From the NCBI GenBank assembly GCA_023525975.1, contig CM042032.1, positions 17,304,001 to 17,368,000 on the forward strand: a stretch of 64,000 bases of DNA. Direction: 5' to 3'. This document shows positions 42,342 to 54,914 of this stretch, in pieces (the stretch's first letter is position 1; every line of letters starts with the position of its first letter). The position numbers and the translations under genes were made by a program. This DNA is from Smallanthus sonchifolius (lineage: Eukaryota > Streptophyta > Magnoliopsida > Asterales > Asteraceae). The notes under the pieces were generated by a model. The model was not told the DNA's origin and ran no database searches. It was given only the letters and a program-made list of their open reading frames with translations.

Positions 42342-45300
42342 TCAACATATCTCCAACACTCTCTTGTATTGCAATCCTTGTTCTTTCCATTCATCAGTGA
42401 ACATGATTTCATTCTTTCTCAGCGTTCTCTGATCTTTCTTTGAAAAATTAATAAGATTCATTGCATCATAGAAACATACAATGACCTTATTATCTTTGTC
42501 TTCAATCCTTTCTTCACCAGTATTAACATCGACATACCACCATTTCATATTCCCAAGGAAATCTTGAGGAATCTTCTTCAATGGTATCCTGTGTACAGCA
42601 CGTACTGGTTTGAATTTGTAGTTCCAGGTCACTTTCCCAGTCTTTTGATGTATGTTCTTCACTCTCTTTCCTTTTTTGAGGCTTTAGCCTTTCACACTTC
42701 CCCGAACCACCTTCTCTCTTGATCAGATTTGCAATTACATCAGCTAATCCAAACTTGGATCTATTAATAAGTGGCTTTGAAGCTAGACCATTCATTTCAC
42801 ACCTTAGCATGTTATTGAAATACTTGATCCTCAGCTTTAAGTACTGAACACAATCAGATCTTTTAATAGCAAATAATTTTGTGTCATTATCATAAAACCA
42901 ACTTATGATTCTTCCTACACACCTCTCTTTATTCACATAGGTTTCTTTCTGAGCAGGTTGTGCTTGAGACTTGGGTAGCACCTTCATCCAGCTATTTACA
43001 ACTTCTCTCCATTGTTCTCTGGTCATACCTATATTTCTGTACATCACAGGTTCTTCATTCACCTTTGGAGACTCAGTGTGAGTAGTATCAGTTTCAGCAT
43101 ATTTATTGGATTGGATGTTTTCATCATCAGTATCAATCTTAGAATCAGCAGTATCTTCAGGCAGTGTGATGTCTTCAATGGAGTCCATAGAATTTGTTGC
43201 TCCTTCATAATTAAACTCAGGAATAACATCATCTTGGATGAAGTTATAAGGGACACTAAGACCATCACAGCCTTTATAAATCACTTTATCTTGACCTTTC
43301 TCTATCTCTATCTCCACTATCTCTCCTTCTTCTATTTCATTATCCGACACATTATCTTCTATGTCATTGAATAATTCATCAATGTCATCAAGACATGCTA
43401 TCATTTCAGCTTCTTCCTCCTCAGACTCTGCAAAGAACACCAATAATAAGATTTCTTCTTCATTAACTCCAGAAGTATCTTTGTTTCCATCAATGGATTG
43501 TGATGTCAACTCCCCCTGAACTTTAGATATAGGATTAATGTCGGCGTATTAACGATCACCCTCAATATTACCAGAAGGATCATAGTCTTCATCATCATGT
43601 CTTTGAATAGACTCAGTGTGACATGTATCACGTATCCTTAACCCCCCTGAGCTTCAAGACGCTCAACAAGTTTGGACACTAATGCCTGCATAGCAGCAAT
43701 CTGCGTAGCTTGAGTCTGAATCACCAGCTGTCTTTGAGTATCAGTAGATACAAGAGTATCCACCTGAGTTTGTAAAGCAAGCACTTGAGATTCAAGGAAA
43801 GTAATCCTATCAGAATCAGAAGGCTTAGAAGGATCAGCTGAAGATTGAGGAACTGAAGTACTAGGAGTAGGAATAATCACAGGAGGAACAGGAGTTAGAA
43901 CAGGAGATGGATCTTTAGAACGTGGAGGTGTAACTATTAAGGAAGCAACAAAAGTAGCATCCTCTACACCCTGTGAAGATTGAGCAGCAGCAATTGATGC
44001 AGACATAAGCTTTTGAGTTTTAGGATCCGGATTAAAATCACTATCAGAACTCTCATCCACCAATGTTCTTTTTCCAAGTACTGATCCGGAAGGAGGATCC
44101 CGAACAGACTTACGTCTTTGTCTTTTGGCTGTAGATTTAAGACGTTTACCAGCAGTAGCCAATGGTATACGAGCCAACCTCTCATAATGATCTGAGGAAA
44201 AATCTCTAGATTCATCAGAATCGGTTTCTTCAGAAATAGGTAAAATCGTATCACTTGAGCTAGAACTCGACTCATTATCTATTACCACATTCCCCTCAGC
44301 TTCATGAATGGGTGAGTTCATAGCTTCATCAAGAAAATCATCCATATTCATCCCTAGATCTTGTTCATGTTCATGAACGACCTCTTCTAGAACAGGTTCA
44401 TTAACAGGTATATCAACCTGAGCTTGTGGAATTGGAACTTGTTCTTGAATAGGAATTTGTTGTTGTATGGGAACTTGTTGTTGTTGAACTGGTACTTGTT
44501 GTGGAACAGGTTTGTTGTGGTTGTTGTTGTTGTTGTTGAACATTCGGACCTTGCACTTGAGCTATTTCATCAAGATGAAACCAGTTGTCATTCGGTGGTT
44601 CAACATAATCAGGAATGATTAAGTGACCAAACAATGGACTATTAACAGGAATCAACGCGGCATTCTGTTGTTTCACCTTAGTGCAATCAGTAAAGATACG
44701 CTTGGACATCGGAGTCAAAGTTAATCTAATCGGATGTTGTGGGAGATCAGGAAGAAGATGATTCAGAATCATTTGGATAAACCTAGGATATATCATAAAT
44801 CCTTGACCTTCAGCAGGTGTGATTTGCATAACCATCTCTCGATAAACATAACGTGCAAAATTGAACCGCTTGTTCAACGTCAAAGCGACCATTGCAGCTT
44901 GAAGAGCAGTCTTTAAACCATCTGTACCAGCTTTACGAGGAGACAGACATTGGATAATCACATGCATGAAGTTTCTCCATTCACCAACCAAACCACCTTT
45001 ACGAGCTTGTGTATCATTAGGTCGTCCACGGTAACCCATCCTCTGAAAGCATCCCATAATCAATGTATTAGGATATGATATAGGATCATCAGCAGCACCA
45101 CCTAGAGCAAGAGCAGCACGAATAGTTTCTTCCGATATTGCAATCTCCGTATTGTTTACCGTGGCACGAAGAACATGAGGTTCTACGTTAGTATCTGAAT
45201 GAACATTGTCCCAAAATTGTTGAATATACACCAGACTTATGTATGGATCTGCAGATAAAGCGACACGAAGTCGTGAACGATTCAGAAATCCAATAATTCC

Positions 45301-45378
45301 TTGAAAGTTTATGGATTCTGACATGTTAGGATCTAACAATGCCACCTGGTTATGTTTGTATTCAACACGACGAGCCAT
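42342..45378 (-). pseudogene. ORF3 of B2 (Sirevirus 'envelope-like' position), function unknown
   Basis: Starts MARRVEYKHNQVALLDPNMS (ATG at 45378). N-terminal domain 45378-44600 has QFWDNVHSDTNVEPHVLRAT, CFQRMGYRGRP, YPRFIQMILNHL and PLFGHLIIPD, matching the ORF3 of A at REFWETAE, YPRFLQIIINHL and PLFGHIIGE. A Q/P-rich stretch with a frameshift near 44515 follows, then acidic and basic segments, a coiled coil ending VERLEAQGG (43638), a frameshift in a run of six G, a TAA near 43549, an acidic region, and a C-terminal domain with SWFYDNDTKLFAIKR, like GWKYDAERKLFIIRR in A. A further frameshift lies near 42650. No signal peptide or membrane segment is visible. Confidence 0.8.
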
Positions 45379-45402
45379 CTGAAAAATATTTGGACAACAA
45401 AC

Positions 45403-45463
45403 ACATTAGACAAATAACAAACTCATTAGACAAATAACAAACACATTAGACAAATAACAAACA
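45403..45463. repeat. Three 20-bp tandem repeats before ORF3 of B2
   Basis: Three copies of CATTAGACAAATAACAAACA (one base differs), 25-85 bp upstream of the ORF3 start on the minus strand. Function unknown. Confidence 0.85.
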
Positions 45464-45562
45464 CAAACAACACGAAAAACAAATTTGAAACCAAAACAAA
45501 AAAAAAAATTTAAAATTTCGAACACAAAAAAAATTTACAAGTCCAATACTCCTTCTGACCCC

Positions 45563-45650
45563 TCGGCGAACTTAATAATTTCGCTTAGTGTTGCAAGAGG
45601 CGAACTTACGCCTAGACAAGTTCGCTTGAACAAGTTCGCCTGAACTGTCT
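45563..45650. repeat. B palindrome cluster upstream of ORF3, proximal
   Basis: Imperfect inverted repeats of GGCGAACTT / AAGTTCGCC, roughly 185-270 bp upstream of the ORF3 start. Confidence 0.85.
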
Positions 45651-46002
45651 GTCTTTCAAATTCTAACTCAGAAATAAAAAATCACTCTAATCGTGTGGAA
45701 ATCAAGAAATAATCATATGAATCACATCGTTTAGTACTAATGAGTCAATATCAATGATCAATTTCAAGATTTAATGCATAAGAAACATCAATTTAGGGCA
45801 AAACATTCACGCGATCAAAACCGAGACAAAAACCTCAATTTTCTCACAATTGAACAGATGAAAATCGATGAAATTACCTTAGTCACGTTCGCAATTCAAT
45901 TTCGAACCAGAATGTACCGATTAACAACCCAACAACCACTTAATTTGAAAATTTCAAAAAATTTTGACAACGGACAAGTTCGCTTCAACTTTGAAGAAGA
46001 TA

Positions 46003-46169
46003 AGTGAATAAGTTCGCCTGGACAAACCTTATACAGATTAAGTTTGCTTATTTAGGCGAACATGTTAAGTTCGCTTAACAAGCCCTAGGCGAACATAATA
46101 AGTTCGCTTCACCAACATCAGGCGAACATATTAAGTTCGCTTCACCAGAGTTAGGCGAACTTAATGCCT
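46003..46169. repeat. B palindrome cluster upstream of ORF3, distal
   Basis: At least four palindromes of AGGCGAACAT-(A/G)TTAAGTTCGCTT type at about 46053, 46087, 46120 and 46152, plus half-sites. Mirrors the leader array of B1. Confidence 0.9.
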
Positions 46170-46292
46170 TCAACTTTTCCTTGATAAAATTTTTACCAAC
46201 TTTCAACCCGTCACTTCTTGAACTTCCATCAGCAGCATGTATTTGATCCAATCCCGAACAATTTAATAAAAGATTAGAATTTTCATGGAAAA

Positions 46293-46470
46293 TAAAAAAC
46301 AAAATCTTTTTGAATTTTATCTATACAAACGGAATCACATATTTTTGGATTTTTATCTATACAAACGAAAACACATATTTTTGAATTTTTTATCTGTATG
46401 TATAAACTGAAATCACATATTTTTGATTTTTTTTATTTGTATAAACTGAAATCACATATTTTTGAATAAA
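46293..46470. repeat. Four imperfect ~45-bp tandem repeats
   Basis: Units around AATCACATATTTTTG(A/G)ATTTTTATCT(A/G)TACAAAC. In B1 a related region at 36270-36370 has 'aaaaaccaaaaagatttt' repeats. Noncoding. Confidence 0.75.
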
Positions 46471-47716
46471 CATCATGAGTAAGAAGATCATATCAGTATC
46501 CGACTAGTTCATCACACATTTTAGCAATAACCAAGGGTAACCTATGATATAAAACAATCCAACTCATCTTGTACTCTATGTATCTTTTTCAGTATTTATA
46601 AATCAATCAGTTTGAATAATATTTGAAATGATACGCGATAAATTTCAAAGTAAATAAGATCAGGTTATGAAATGCTCAATTATTCATACCGAATTTGTAA
46701 TATAAAGCATGAATTCTTAAATTTGTCAATATTATATTATTTGAAACTATAAGCGTTTATTCTCCAAATTCATGTGATTTAGTACTATTTAGATGAAAAA
46801 CATCGTGTACCCCTCATATATACCAAACAGAAATATAAATTACACTATCTTCAAGACATATACAGTTTATTTTAAGATTAGATCAATTTCCAAGATGAAA
46901 TTATCTCATTTAGCATAAGAATAGAAGCAGATCCCAAAGGATATAAGAATCATGATGATTCAGAATCAGAAGATTCTAATGAATTGGCTGTATAATGAGA
47001 ATCAACAGATTCAGGTATGAGGATCCAACTATTATCTGGATAAGATTTAATGGAGTCAGACTAGATGATGTATCTAACTGATCCAAGGGCTAATATATGT
47101 TTCAACAGATTTTGAAAACATATCTTAGTTCAACAATACATTGCATGTTTTTCGGGGCATGGGCGGTAATGTGAACTGAAATAGATTTGTGCTAAAGATA
47201 TAATTCGATATTGGTCTCATGAAATTCTTTAAAACCATATATTATTTATCTGATAATGATCTTTTACACACACACCCGGGCATATAATGGATTCAAATCA
47301 CAGATGTAATCATATCATATTTAATTTTCACACTACTATTAGTTTCAAAACGCTTCTAGTCTACTGACAATTTAAGTTTCAAAACTCATACACAAATTTA
47401 AAAAATTATCAAGATTAGAGCATTCACAACACTATCATTGCTCATTTATGCAGAATTTGAAATTTAGATCAAATCAAATTACTTTAAACAATCATATATC
47501 AAAGGTCTACTAAGGTCGTGTGAAATGAACTAATCACTGATGTACTATCATTTCTTCTCTAACTTCAAATGATGTCAAATTTTATAGTTTTCACTTTGTT
47601 TTGACTTTTTATAAATTAAGAACTTTTTGACTGAAAATTTAAAATGCAGAAATGTAATAAAGCAATAAAAGAAATTAAAAACAAAATTTTCATGAAAATC
47701 TGATTTTGAAAAACTT
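46471..47716 (-). other. 3' noncoding region of B2 after RNase H
   Basis: Shares blocks with B1 and B3, including (minus strand) 'catgcaatg', 'cccttggatcag' and 'atgatagtacatcag'. No gene is seen. Confidence 0.7.
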
Positions 47717-49402
47717 TTATTCGGGATTGATCACACCTATCATTTTGATTAGAAATTCAAACCTAGTACGATCAAATGCCTTGGTAAACAAATCAACAAA
47801 ATTATCATCAGTGTGTACCTTTACCAGCTCAATCAACCTTTTCTCTGCACAATCATGAATAAAATGATATCTAATCTCAATGTGCTTTGTTTTACTGTGC
47901 TTAACAGGATTATTAGTTATAGACATTGTTGCATTATTATCAATAAACATAGGGGTTCCTGTGAAATTCAAACTGTAATCTCTTAATTGATTTTGTATCC
48001 ATAGGATCTGTGAACAACAACTTGCAGCAGCGATGTATTCGGCTTCGCATGTAGAAATGGATACTGTGGTTTGCTTTTTGCATTGCCAGGAAACAAGTCT
48101 ATTACCCAAGAACTGACAACCACCTGTTGTAGATTTCCTGTCCAAACAACAATCACCAAAATCAGAATCAGTATAAGCATTAAAACCAAAGTTAGAACCA
48201 TGTGGATACCATAGTCCCAATCTTTGTTTTCCTTTCAAATAACGAAAGATTCTTTTTACAGCTATTAAGTGAGATTCTTTTGGTTTTGCATAGAATCTGG
48301 AACAGATGCACACAGCGAACATTCTATCTGGCCTTGAAGCGGTTAAGTACATGAGAGATCCAATCATTGCTCTGTAAAGTCGACAATCCACATCTTTTCC
48401 ATCCGGGTCAGAATTCAACTTATTTTTTACCGGAATCGGAGTATCATATGGGGTACAGTCCTCCATCTTGAACCGACTCAAGATGTCTTTGACATACTTG
48501 GACTGATGAATAAAGAAACCATCTTCCTTTTGATTTACTTGTAAACCTAAGAAAAGCGATAACTCTCCCATAGCCGACATTTCAAACTTCGACTTCATAA
48601 TGCTCTCAAAATCTTTGCGTAACCCTTCATTTGTTGAGCCAAAAATAATATCGTCCATATATATCTGCACCAATAGGTAATCTCCCCCTGATTTCTTTAT
48701 GAATAAGGTCGAGTCAATCTTGCACGAACAAAATCATCTGCCAAAAGATGTGTAGACAACGTTTCATACCACGCTCGAGGAGCCTGATGAAGACCATAGA
48801 GGGCCTTATCAAGCTTGAAAACCATATTCGGATTAAGTGGATCTTCAAACCCTGGCGGCTGACAAACAAAAACTTCCTCCTTGACCTTTCCATAAAAAAA
48901 CGCACTTTTCACATCCAATTGAAACACCTTAAAACCTTTATAAGAAGAAAAAGCTAGAAACATGCGCATAAACCTCGGTGTAATCAATTCCCTCTTGTTG
49001 ATTGAAACCCTGGACAACTAATCTTGCCTTGTTTCTTACCACGACACCTCAATCGTCTTTCTTACATTTAAACACCCATTTAGTACCAATCGGATATACA
49101 CCCTTCGAAAGATCTACAAGATTCCAAACCTTAAGTTTGTCAAACTAAGCAAGTTCTTCCTGCATGGCCTCTATCCAATTGTTATCATTTAAAGCCATTT
49201 CAACATTTTTGGGTTCTACCTGAGAAATAAAACATGAATGTGAGCAATCATCAAGAACACCAGAATCTTTAATACATGTATACAAACAAGTATTGTCAAC
49301 AATAGAATGTGTTTTCACTCTATCCTGCAAATTTCCGATTATATTTGTCACCGGATGATCTTTGAGTTCCTTGATGGAAGCGACCTCAGGAACCTGTAAC
49401 AC
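47717..49402 (-). pseudogene. RT and RNase H of B2
   Basis: From the right: NNWIEAMQEELA then a stop (49146), KGVYPIGTKWVFK then TGA at about 49050 (CGA expected, an arginine codon), the RT core FQLDVKSAFFYGKVKEEV and LHQAPRAWYETL (48697-49017), a frameshift near 48715, catalytic YMDD (48650-48661), then RNase H with SDFGDCCLDRKSTTGG, CEAEYIAAASC, SKTKHIEIRYHFIHDC and the end INPE. About 25 nt around the PVARLEA motif is missing near 48990. Confidence 0.9.
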
Positions 49403-49442
49403 TTCAACACGAGTTGTATCAGATTAATAAGACAAATCATGA

Positions 49443-51071
49443 TTAATTAGAATTTTCCGAGTCTAAATTTGTAGGAATCTCCCCCGAATCCTGTGTCGAA
49501 GGTAATGGATCATCACCCAACAAAGGATCAGCAGAAGAATCTTGAAAAATAGCATTGTCTTCCTCACTCTCTGAATCTTGTGGTCCCGAACAAGAAGCAG
49601 CATTAGGATCGGGAGCAGAAGTAGATGGAACCGATGAATGTGGAATTGCATTTGGTAGAAAGCCATTGTGCTGTGCATCCTGACATGAATCATAGAGAAC
49701 AGCAGCTTCACTAGGAGAAATATCAGAAGGTAAATGAAAAGACTTGAATAAGTTTTCATAATCAAATGCCCAATCTGGTCCAATCGCCATTTGAGGTAAA
49801 GACCGATTTGAAAAGTCAATATGGAACCATTCTTCAACTTGGCGCGTCTCTTTGTTATAAACCCTCTGGGTAGTCGAATTAGCAACATACCCTAGAAAAA
49901 TCCCTTCAATAGCCTTAGCACTGAATTTTGTTGGGACATCTCGAACTTTCAACAGGGTGCAAGGATTACCAAAATGTAGTAAATATTCCAGATTCGGCTT
50001 TCGATTATTCAGCAATTCGTAGCAAGTCTTGTTGTGTCGCTTGACGGTCAAGACCCTGTTTAAAACGTGGCACGCAGTATTCACAGCTTCAGCCCAAAAA
50101 GTAACTGGAAGCTTAGAATCTGCAAGCATCGTGCGTGCCGTTTCAACCAACGTCCTGTTCTTTCGTTCAGCAACACCGTTTTGTTGAGGAACATATGGCG
50201 CACTGAATTCATGATGAGTTCCCTTTTGTAGACAGAATAAGCCCATCTTGCTATTCTTAAACTCGCTGCCATTGTCACTCCTAATTCTTTTGACCTTCAG
50301 ATTGAACAAATTCTCCAAACACAGAATTAAGTATTGTACCAAATCAGTGATTTTAGCTTTAGAAGAAAGAAACTTAACCCATGAAAATCTAGAGAAATCA
50401 TCCGTTACTACCAAACAGTACGATTTTCCACCAATGCTCCTGATACTAATCGGACCGAACAAATACATATGCAGCAGCTCCAAAGGAGTTACGATAGAAT
50501 TCTTCGATTTAGATTTATGTGATTTCTTTCGTTGTTTCCCCTTCTTGCAAAGAATACAATCATCAGGAACTGAGAATTTCATCTTCGGAATACCAAGAAC
50601 CAGATCATTCTTAACAATGTAGTTCATCTTCCGATAGTTGATGTGAGCTAACTTACTGTGCCACATAATAGAATCTGATTCCGACGCCTTGGAGAGTAAA
50701 CATGTAGAAATTGAATCCGTTGTAGTAGCAACACACATGTCAAGGACATACGTGTCATTTCTCCTCGGGGCCTTCACGAGAATCCATTCATCATGAATAA
50801 CAAAACCAGGTTTCAAAATATAACACTCAGCATCATTGAAATGGAACGAAAACGTCTTGTCACAAACTTGTGATACACTCAAAAGATTGTGTTCAAGCTG
50901 CTCCACATAATTCACCTTTTCAAATTTGACTTTATCATTCTTTAAAGTACCCTGTCCAGTTATGTACCCGCCTTTATTCCCCGCAAAAGTGACATAACCT
51001 CCATCAATATTTTTAACATCTTCACGCAATCTAATATTCCCTGTCATATGTCTAGAGCAACCACTATCCAC
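49443..51071 (-). pseudogene. Protease and integrase of B2
   Basis: The frame opens at the protease active site VDSGCSRHMTGN (GTG codon at 51071, not a true start; Pol is read after the Gag stop). It continues with integrase: HSKLAHINYRKMNYIV, CILCKKGKQRKKSH (zinc region), LLHMYLFGPI (Tyr where the first catalytic Asp, MDLFGP, is expected), RIRSDNGSEFKN and PQQNGVAERKN. The C-terminal part is acidic with SDISPSEAA. The frame is open for 542 codons, the longest intact stretch of this element. Loss of the first D of the D,D,E triad would inactivate integration. Confidence 0.9.
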
Positions 51072-51125
51072 ATAACATGTATTGTTTATAGTCCTCCTTG
51101 GTTGTCCCTACATAAACAACGAAAA

Positions 51126-52572
51126 TCAGTTAGAAATAGGAACCCAAGCCATTGTGGTCTTGGGTCGTCCAGATTGATCAAAATAAACAGCTTCTAGTAA
51201 TTCACAATCAATGTTATCATTAACCTTTGGAATAGAAGTTTTACCAACAGACTTTTTCAAAGAAGACACATTTTGATTATTTTGAAAAACATTATTTGAT
51301 ATATTATTATCAGATTCAGATGTTTCCAAAATTTTATTCAATTTTCTGTTTCGTCTTCTCCTTTGTGGTCTAGACAATTTAACTTCAGATTGAGAATCTT
51401 TTGAAATTCTAACATGAGGAATCTCAAGTTTCTCTTGACAAACAAATGATTTAGAGTTCAGTTTATCCTGCTGTTTAAATCCAGAGGATTTAACAAAAGA
51501 TCGACAGGACGTATTTTTCTCCAAACTAAATGATGACTTTCCCTCATCTGTTCTTTTCAGAATCTTCACCACTTTTGGTTGTGAAGGAACAGTCTTCAAT
51601 TTGCCTTGGTTCTTATAAGGACAATTGACCAGAATGTGACCAGCTTCGTTGCAGTGAAAACAAACTCTTCTTTCTTTATAAGTTCTAAAGTAAGAAGTAT
51701 TCTTTGAGTTTGAGGAGCCATCAGAGGAATAAGCTTCAGAAGATTTTCCAGAACAGTTTACTGTCTTCTTTGGAACATAAACCTGTCTAGGTACCTTTGA
51801 TGAATGCTCCTTTTGATGACCAGCAGCGACAAAACCACTTGACTGTAAAATCGGAGAAAGCTTAGGTGTAACAACTTTCACCTCATTAGGTTCAGTCAGA
51901 ATGCATCTATCACGAGTAACAGTTTTTACAACTGTTAGTTCATCAAGTTTCACTTCTTTTGGAATACCTTCGACTTTCTTCTCATCAAACACCTCATCTT
52001 CAGAATAAGATTCATAAACCATATCCTCACCAGTTACCGGGTTCACTTTCAATACTGTTTTTGGATCTATTTCCTCTTCATGTATGATTTCAGGTTCAAC
52101 CACATAATTTGCATTAAATGGTGGAGGAACAAATCCAATACCAGCAACCCGCTTAGTATGATCAGCATTTGAATTAAAATAATCCAAAACAACAAAAGAA
52201 TTTGCAAAGTTTTCCAACTTTATATGAAGTTTGATCACCTCAGACTCTGTCAGAAATTTCTTTATTCTTTTGTGCAACAACTTCATTTCGTTTTTCTATC
52301 TCAGCATAAGCCATATCCAGATGATAAGCTTGTTCTTTATATCTTAATCCCAGAGAATTTAAGTCTCTTTTCAAAGACTCAATTCTATCAATGCACAATT
52401 TATCATTATCTTTCAGTTTCTGATTAACAGAATGCATCGATTTCATATCACAAATCAAGTGTGTGTTATCATCCATGACCTTTTGCAATTTATCTTTAAC
52501 AGTAATGCAGTTAGAACAGTAAATATGACAAACAGAGTCTTTTACCTTTGACGGATCAGACATGTCTGCCAT
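51126..52572 (-). pseudogene. Gag of B2, second part (coiled coil, knuckle 2)
   Basis: Coiled coil (52240-52572: DRIESLKRDLNSLGLRYKEQ, EIEKRNEVVAQKNKEI), a frameshift near 52250, then SEVIKLHIKLENFAN, an acidic linker (VLKVNPVTGEDMVYES) shared with B1, a CCHC knuckle CFHCNEAGHILVNC (51621-51662), a basic RRRRNRKLNKIL segment, and the ending TTMAWVPISN with a stop at 51126. Matches the B1 part at 33023-34520. The two-knuckle arrangement is common to A and B. Confidence 0.87.
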
Positions 52573-53987
52573 GAAAACTTTGGCAATGGGAATATTTTCT
52601 GAATCAACACCATCTGAAGCATTTTGTGTTAGAACAATAACATCTTCAACAACACCTAATGCAGCATCAGAATCAATATTCTACACTTGTTCTATCTCTT
52701 CATCAACAATCTGCACACTTTCACCATCACTCGAACCCTCAGTCGAACCGTCACTCGAACTGTCATCATCAGTCACCTCTTCTGATTTTTCAGAATGAAT
52801 TTCTGCTACAAAGGCTTGACTTACAGCACCCACTAAATCTTCCAGATGAATACCCTAGTCATAGTTCTCATCGTTTTGTGCAACCAATGCTGATGATGCA
52901 GATGCATGATTTGAACCATGTGATTGATTACGATTATTCTGAAAATTATTCTGCTTCTTCTGAGAATCAAACTCAACCTTTTGCTTCACACTCTTTAGCA
53001 AAGTGACCATACTCTTGACAGTTATAACAACGCACTTTGGTTTTATCAAATCCCATGCATGATCGACTATTAGATCCAATATACTTTCTGCCAGTTTTCT
53101 TCAAGAAATCCTTTGCTTGATGCATCAACATGGCCATATTCCATTGGATGATCATTTCTTCCAGATCAACAGGGTCAATCTGTCTGAAATCTTCTTCAAT
53201 AACCTCAGGATCAAGAATTTTCCCTCCAATAAAATTCTCATACGAAGCCATGAATGAGGAAAACATAGCTAGATAATCATCAGCAACCTTTTGATTTATA
53301 TGAGATCCAGAAGATGTAGAAGCTGTTATCGCAGAAAATCCAGAATGACTAGAATGACCATAATGAATAGGAACTCCAGAACACTGATCATTAGAAGAAT
53401 CTTGAGCATCGCCCGAAAAGAATGCAACTCTTGTACCAGTTTTACCAGAAGTCTTAGCAAAATACATTGAAGGATCCTGGATATGCTCCATGTTAGTCTC
53501 ATTCTTCTTCATATTCAGGTCATGCGATTGAATCTTCCCAAGAACTTCTTCAAGAGACATGGTTTTGTACTTGATATTTTCTTTTATCAAAACCATATAC
53601 ACATCAAATTTTGATGGTAATGCCTCCAAGAACTTATCGTTAATCTCTTCAGTCTCATACACCACAGAAGCACTCGACAATTCACTAAGCAAATGATAGA
53701 ATCTGGTAGCAAGATCATCTAAGGATTCATTTTGAAAATGTTTGAAGACCAATAATTGTTTCTTCAGTAGCTCTTTTCTACTCTTTTTTATATCTAAACT
53801 GCCTTCACATCTTTTCTGTAATGCTTCCCACAGTTGTTGAGAAGACTTGAATTGTTTGAAACTGTGATATATTTCCTTCGGAAGAGACATCGAAATACTT
53901 GCCATCGCTTTCTTTTCCCTATCAAACAACAACTTTTCTTCAGTAGTTAACGCTGACACCGGCTTTGGAACATGTAGATGCATAATA
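52573..53987 (-). pseudogene. Gag of B2, first part (capsid, knuckle 1)
   Basis: Open from 53983 to 52973 with LPKEIYHSFKQFKSSQQLWEAL, SLDDLATRFYHLLSEL and a CCHC knuckle CYNCQEYGHFAKEC (52988-53029). A frameshift at the knuckle end leads into a Ser/Asp/Glu-rich segment (52573-52970) with stops near 52855 and 52681. The N-terminus is cut at 53987 by element C; B1 suggests that roughly 40 residues are missing. Confidence 0.88.
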
Positions 53988-54152
53988 TGTCCCTAATCCC
54001 TTGTAATATGTATTTCATCTATGTTTAATGTAATTATTTGATGTATTAATGAAATTACATGTTTATCCTTAATGTTTACTCATATATATAACGACTGTGT
54101 ATTAAACGATCTGATAAATAGCGATAACGTTGATCAATCGTGCTAATGAAAG

Positions 54153-54352
54153 GCCCATTCGCACGAATGGATCATGAGAATGATCCATTCGCGCGAATAG
54201 ATCATGAGAATGATTCATTCGCTAGAATAAGTCATGAGAATTATTCATTCGTACGAATGAACCATTCTAATGATTCATTCTTACGAATGAACCATTCTGC
54301 TGATTCATTCGCACGAATGAGTCCATTCACATGGCTCATTCGTACGAATGGC
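54153..54352. repeat. C palindrome cluster in LTR
   Basis: About seven inverted repeats of CATTCG-(CA/CG/TA)-CGAATG type, including perfect CATTCGTACGAATG at 54246-54259 and near 54337. Interspersed with TGATTCAT and ATCATGAGAA phrases. It ends about 10 bp before TATATATA (54361). Confidence 0.92.
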
Positions 54353-54360
54353 CTCAGCAC

Positions 54361-54368
54361 TATATATA
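54361..54368 (+). promoter_or_regulatory. TATA box of C LTR
   Basis: TATATATA next to the palindrome cluster, then 'gaactttcacttcatgagcacata'. Confidence 0.7.
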
Positions 54369-54685
54369 GAACTTTCACTTCATGAGCACATATATAGCAC
54401 AAGGAGACAACACATATACACACAGAACCAGACTAAGCAACAGAACACACAAACTCTTTGCACCTGTATTGTCGAATCTCCATCCGTTGAGAGTTTCCAG
54501 GTCTTGTATCCAACTTCTCTACACCAAAGGGTCGATAGAAACCTTCGTTTCGACATCTAATCCGCTCGTTTCTTACGACCCGATCCGTGTCATAGATTGG
54601 ATTGCCAATCAAATCGGATTCCGCACGATTTGGTTCGGTTAATGTGTTGAATCATTGGATCAAGGTAGATCCCGATCCAACAAAG

Positions 54686-54697
54686 TGGTATCAGAGT
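54686..54697 (+). other. Primer-binding site of C
   Basis: TGGTATCAGAGT, 3 bases after the LTR end; the last base deviates from the iMet complement. Confidence 0.85.
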
Positions 54698-54914
54698 CTG
54701 ATTGTGCTCTAGATTCAACATAGAAAATCTAATCTTGCTTTTAATCTTGCTTTTTCTAGCTTCTTGAATGTTATAAAGATCACTTGATCGTTGTTTAGCC
54801 ACGTTCAAAACTTGTGATTATTGCTTCTGAGTGATCTGATCGTCTCAGTTTCCAGATCTGATAATTGGCTCAATCATTGGTGCTTTTTGGTGCAAAAAAG
54901 TCAAACAACCCTCT

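Larger units (their letters stand above)
41784..53987 (-). mobile_element. Copia element B2 (Sirevirus-like), nearly complete, 5' end displaced by C
   Basis: Minus-strand order from the right: Gag (53987 down), second Gag part with knuckle 2, protease-integrase, RT-RNase H, noncoding region with palindromes, ORF3, polypurine tract, 3' LTR (41784-42243). The 5' LTR and first Gag codons lie beyond the insertion of C at 53988. It inserted in the 3' noncoding part of B3 in opposite orientation. Confidence 0.92.
53988..54682 (+). repeat. 5' LTR of C
   Basis: Taken to start at TGTCCCTAATCCC, where B2 coding sequence ends, and to end GATCCAACA before the PBS. The start is inferred, since the partner LTR is outside the window. 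Confidence 0.75.
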
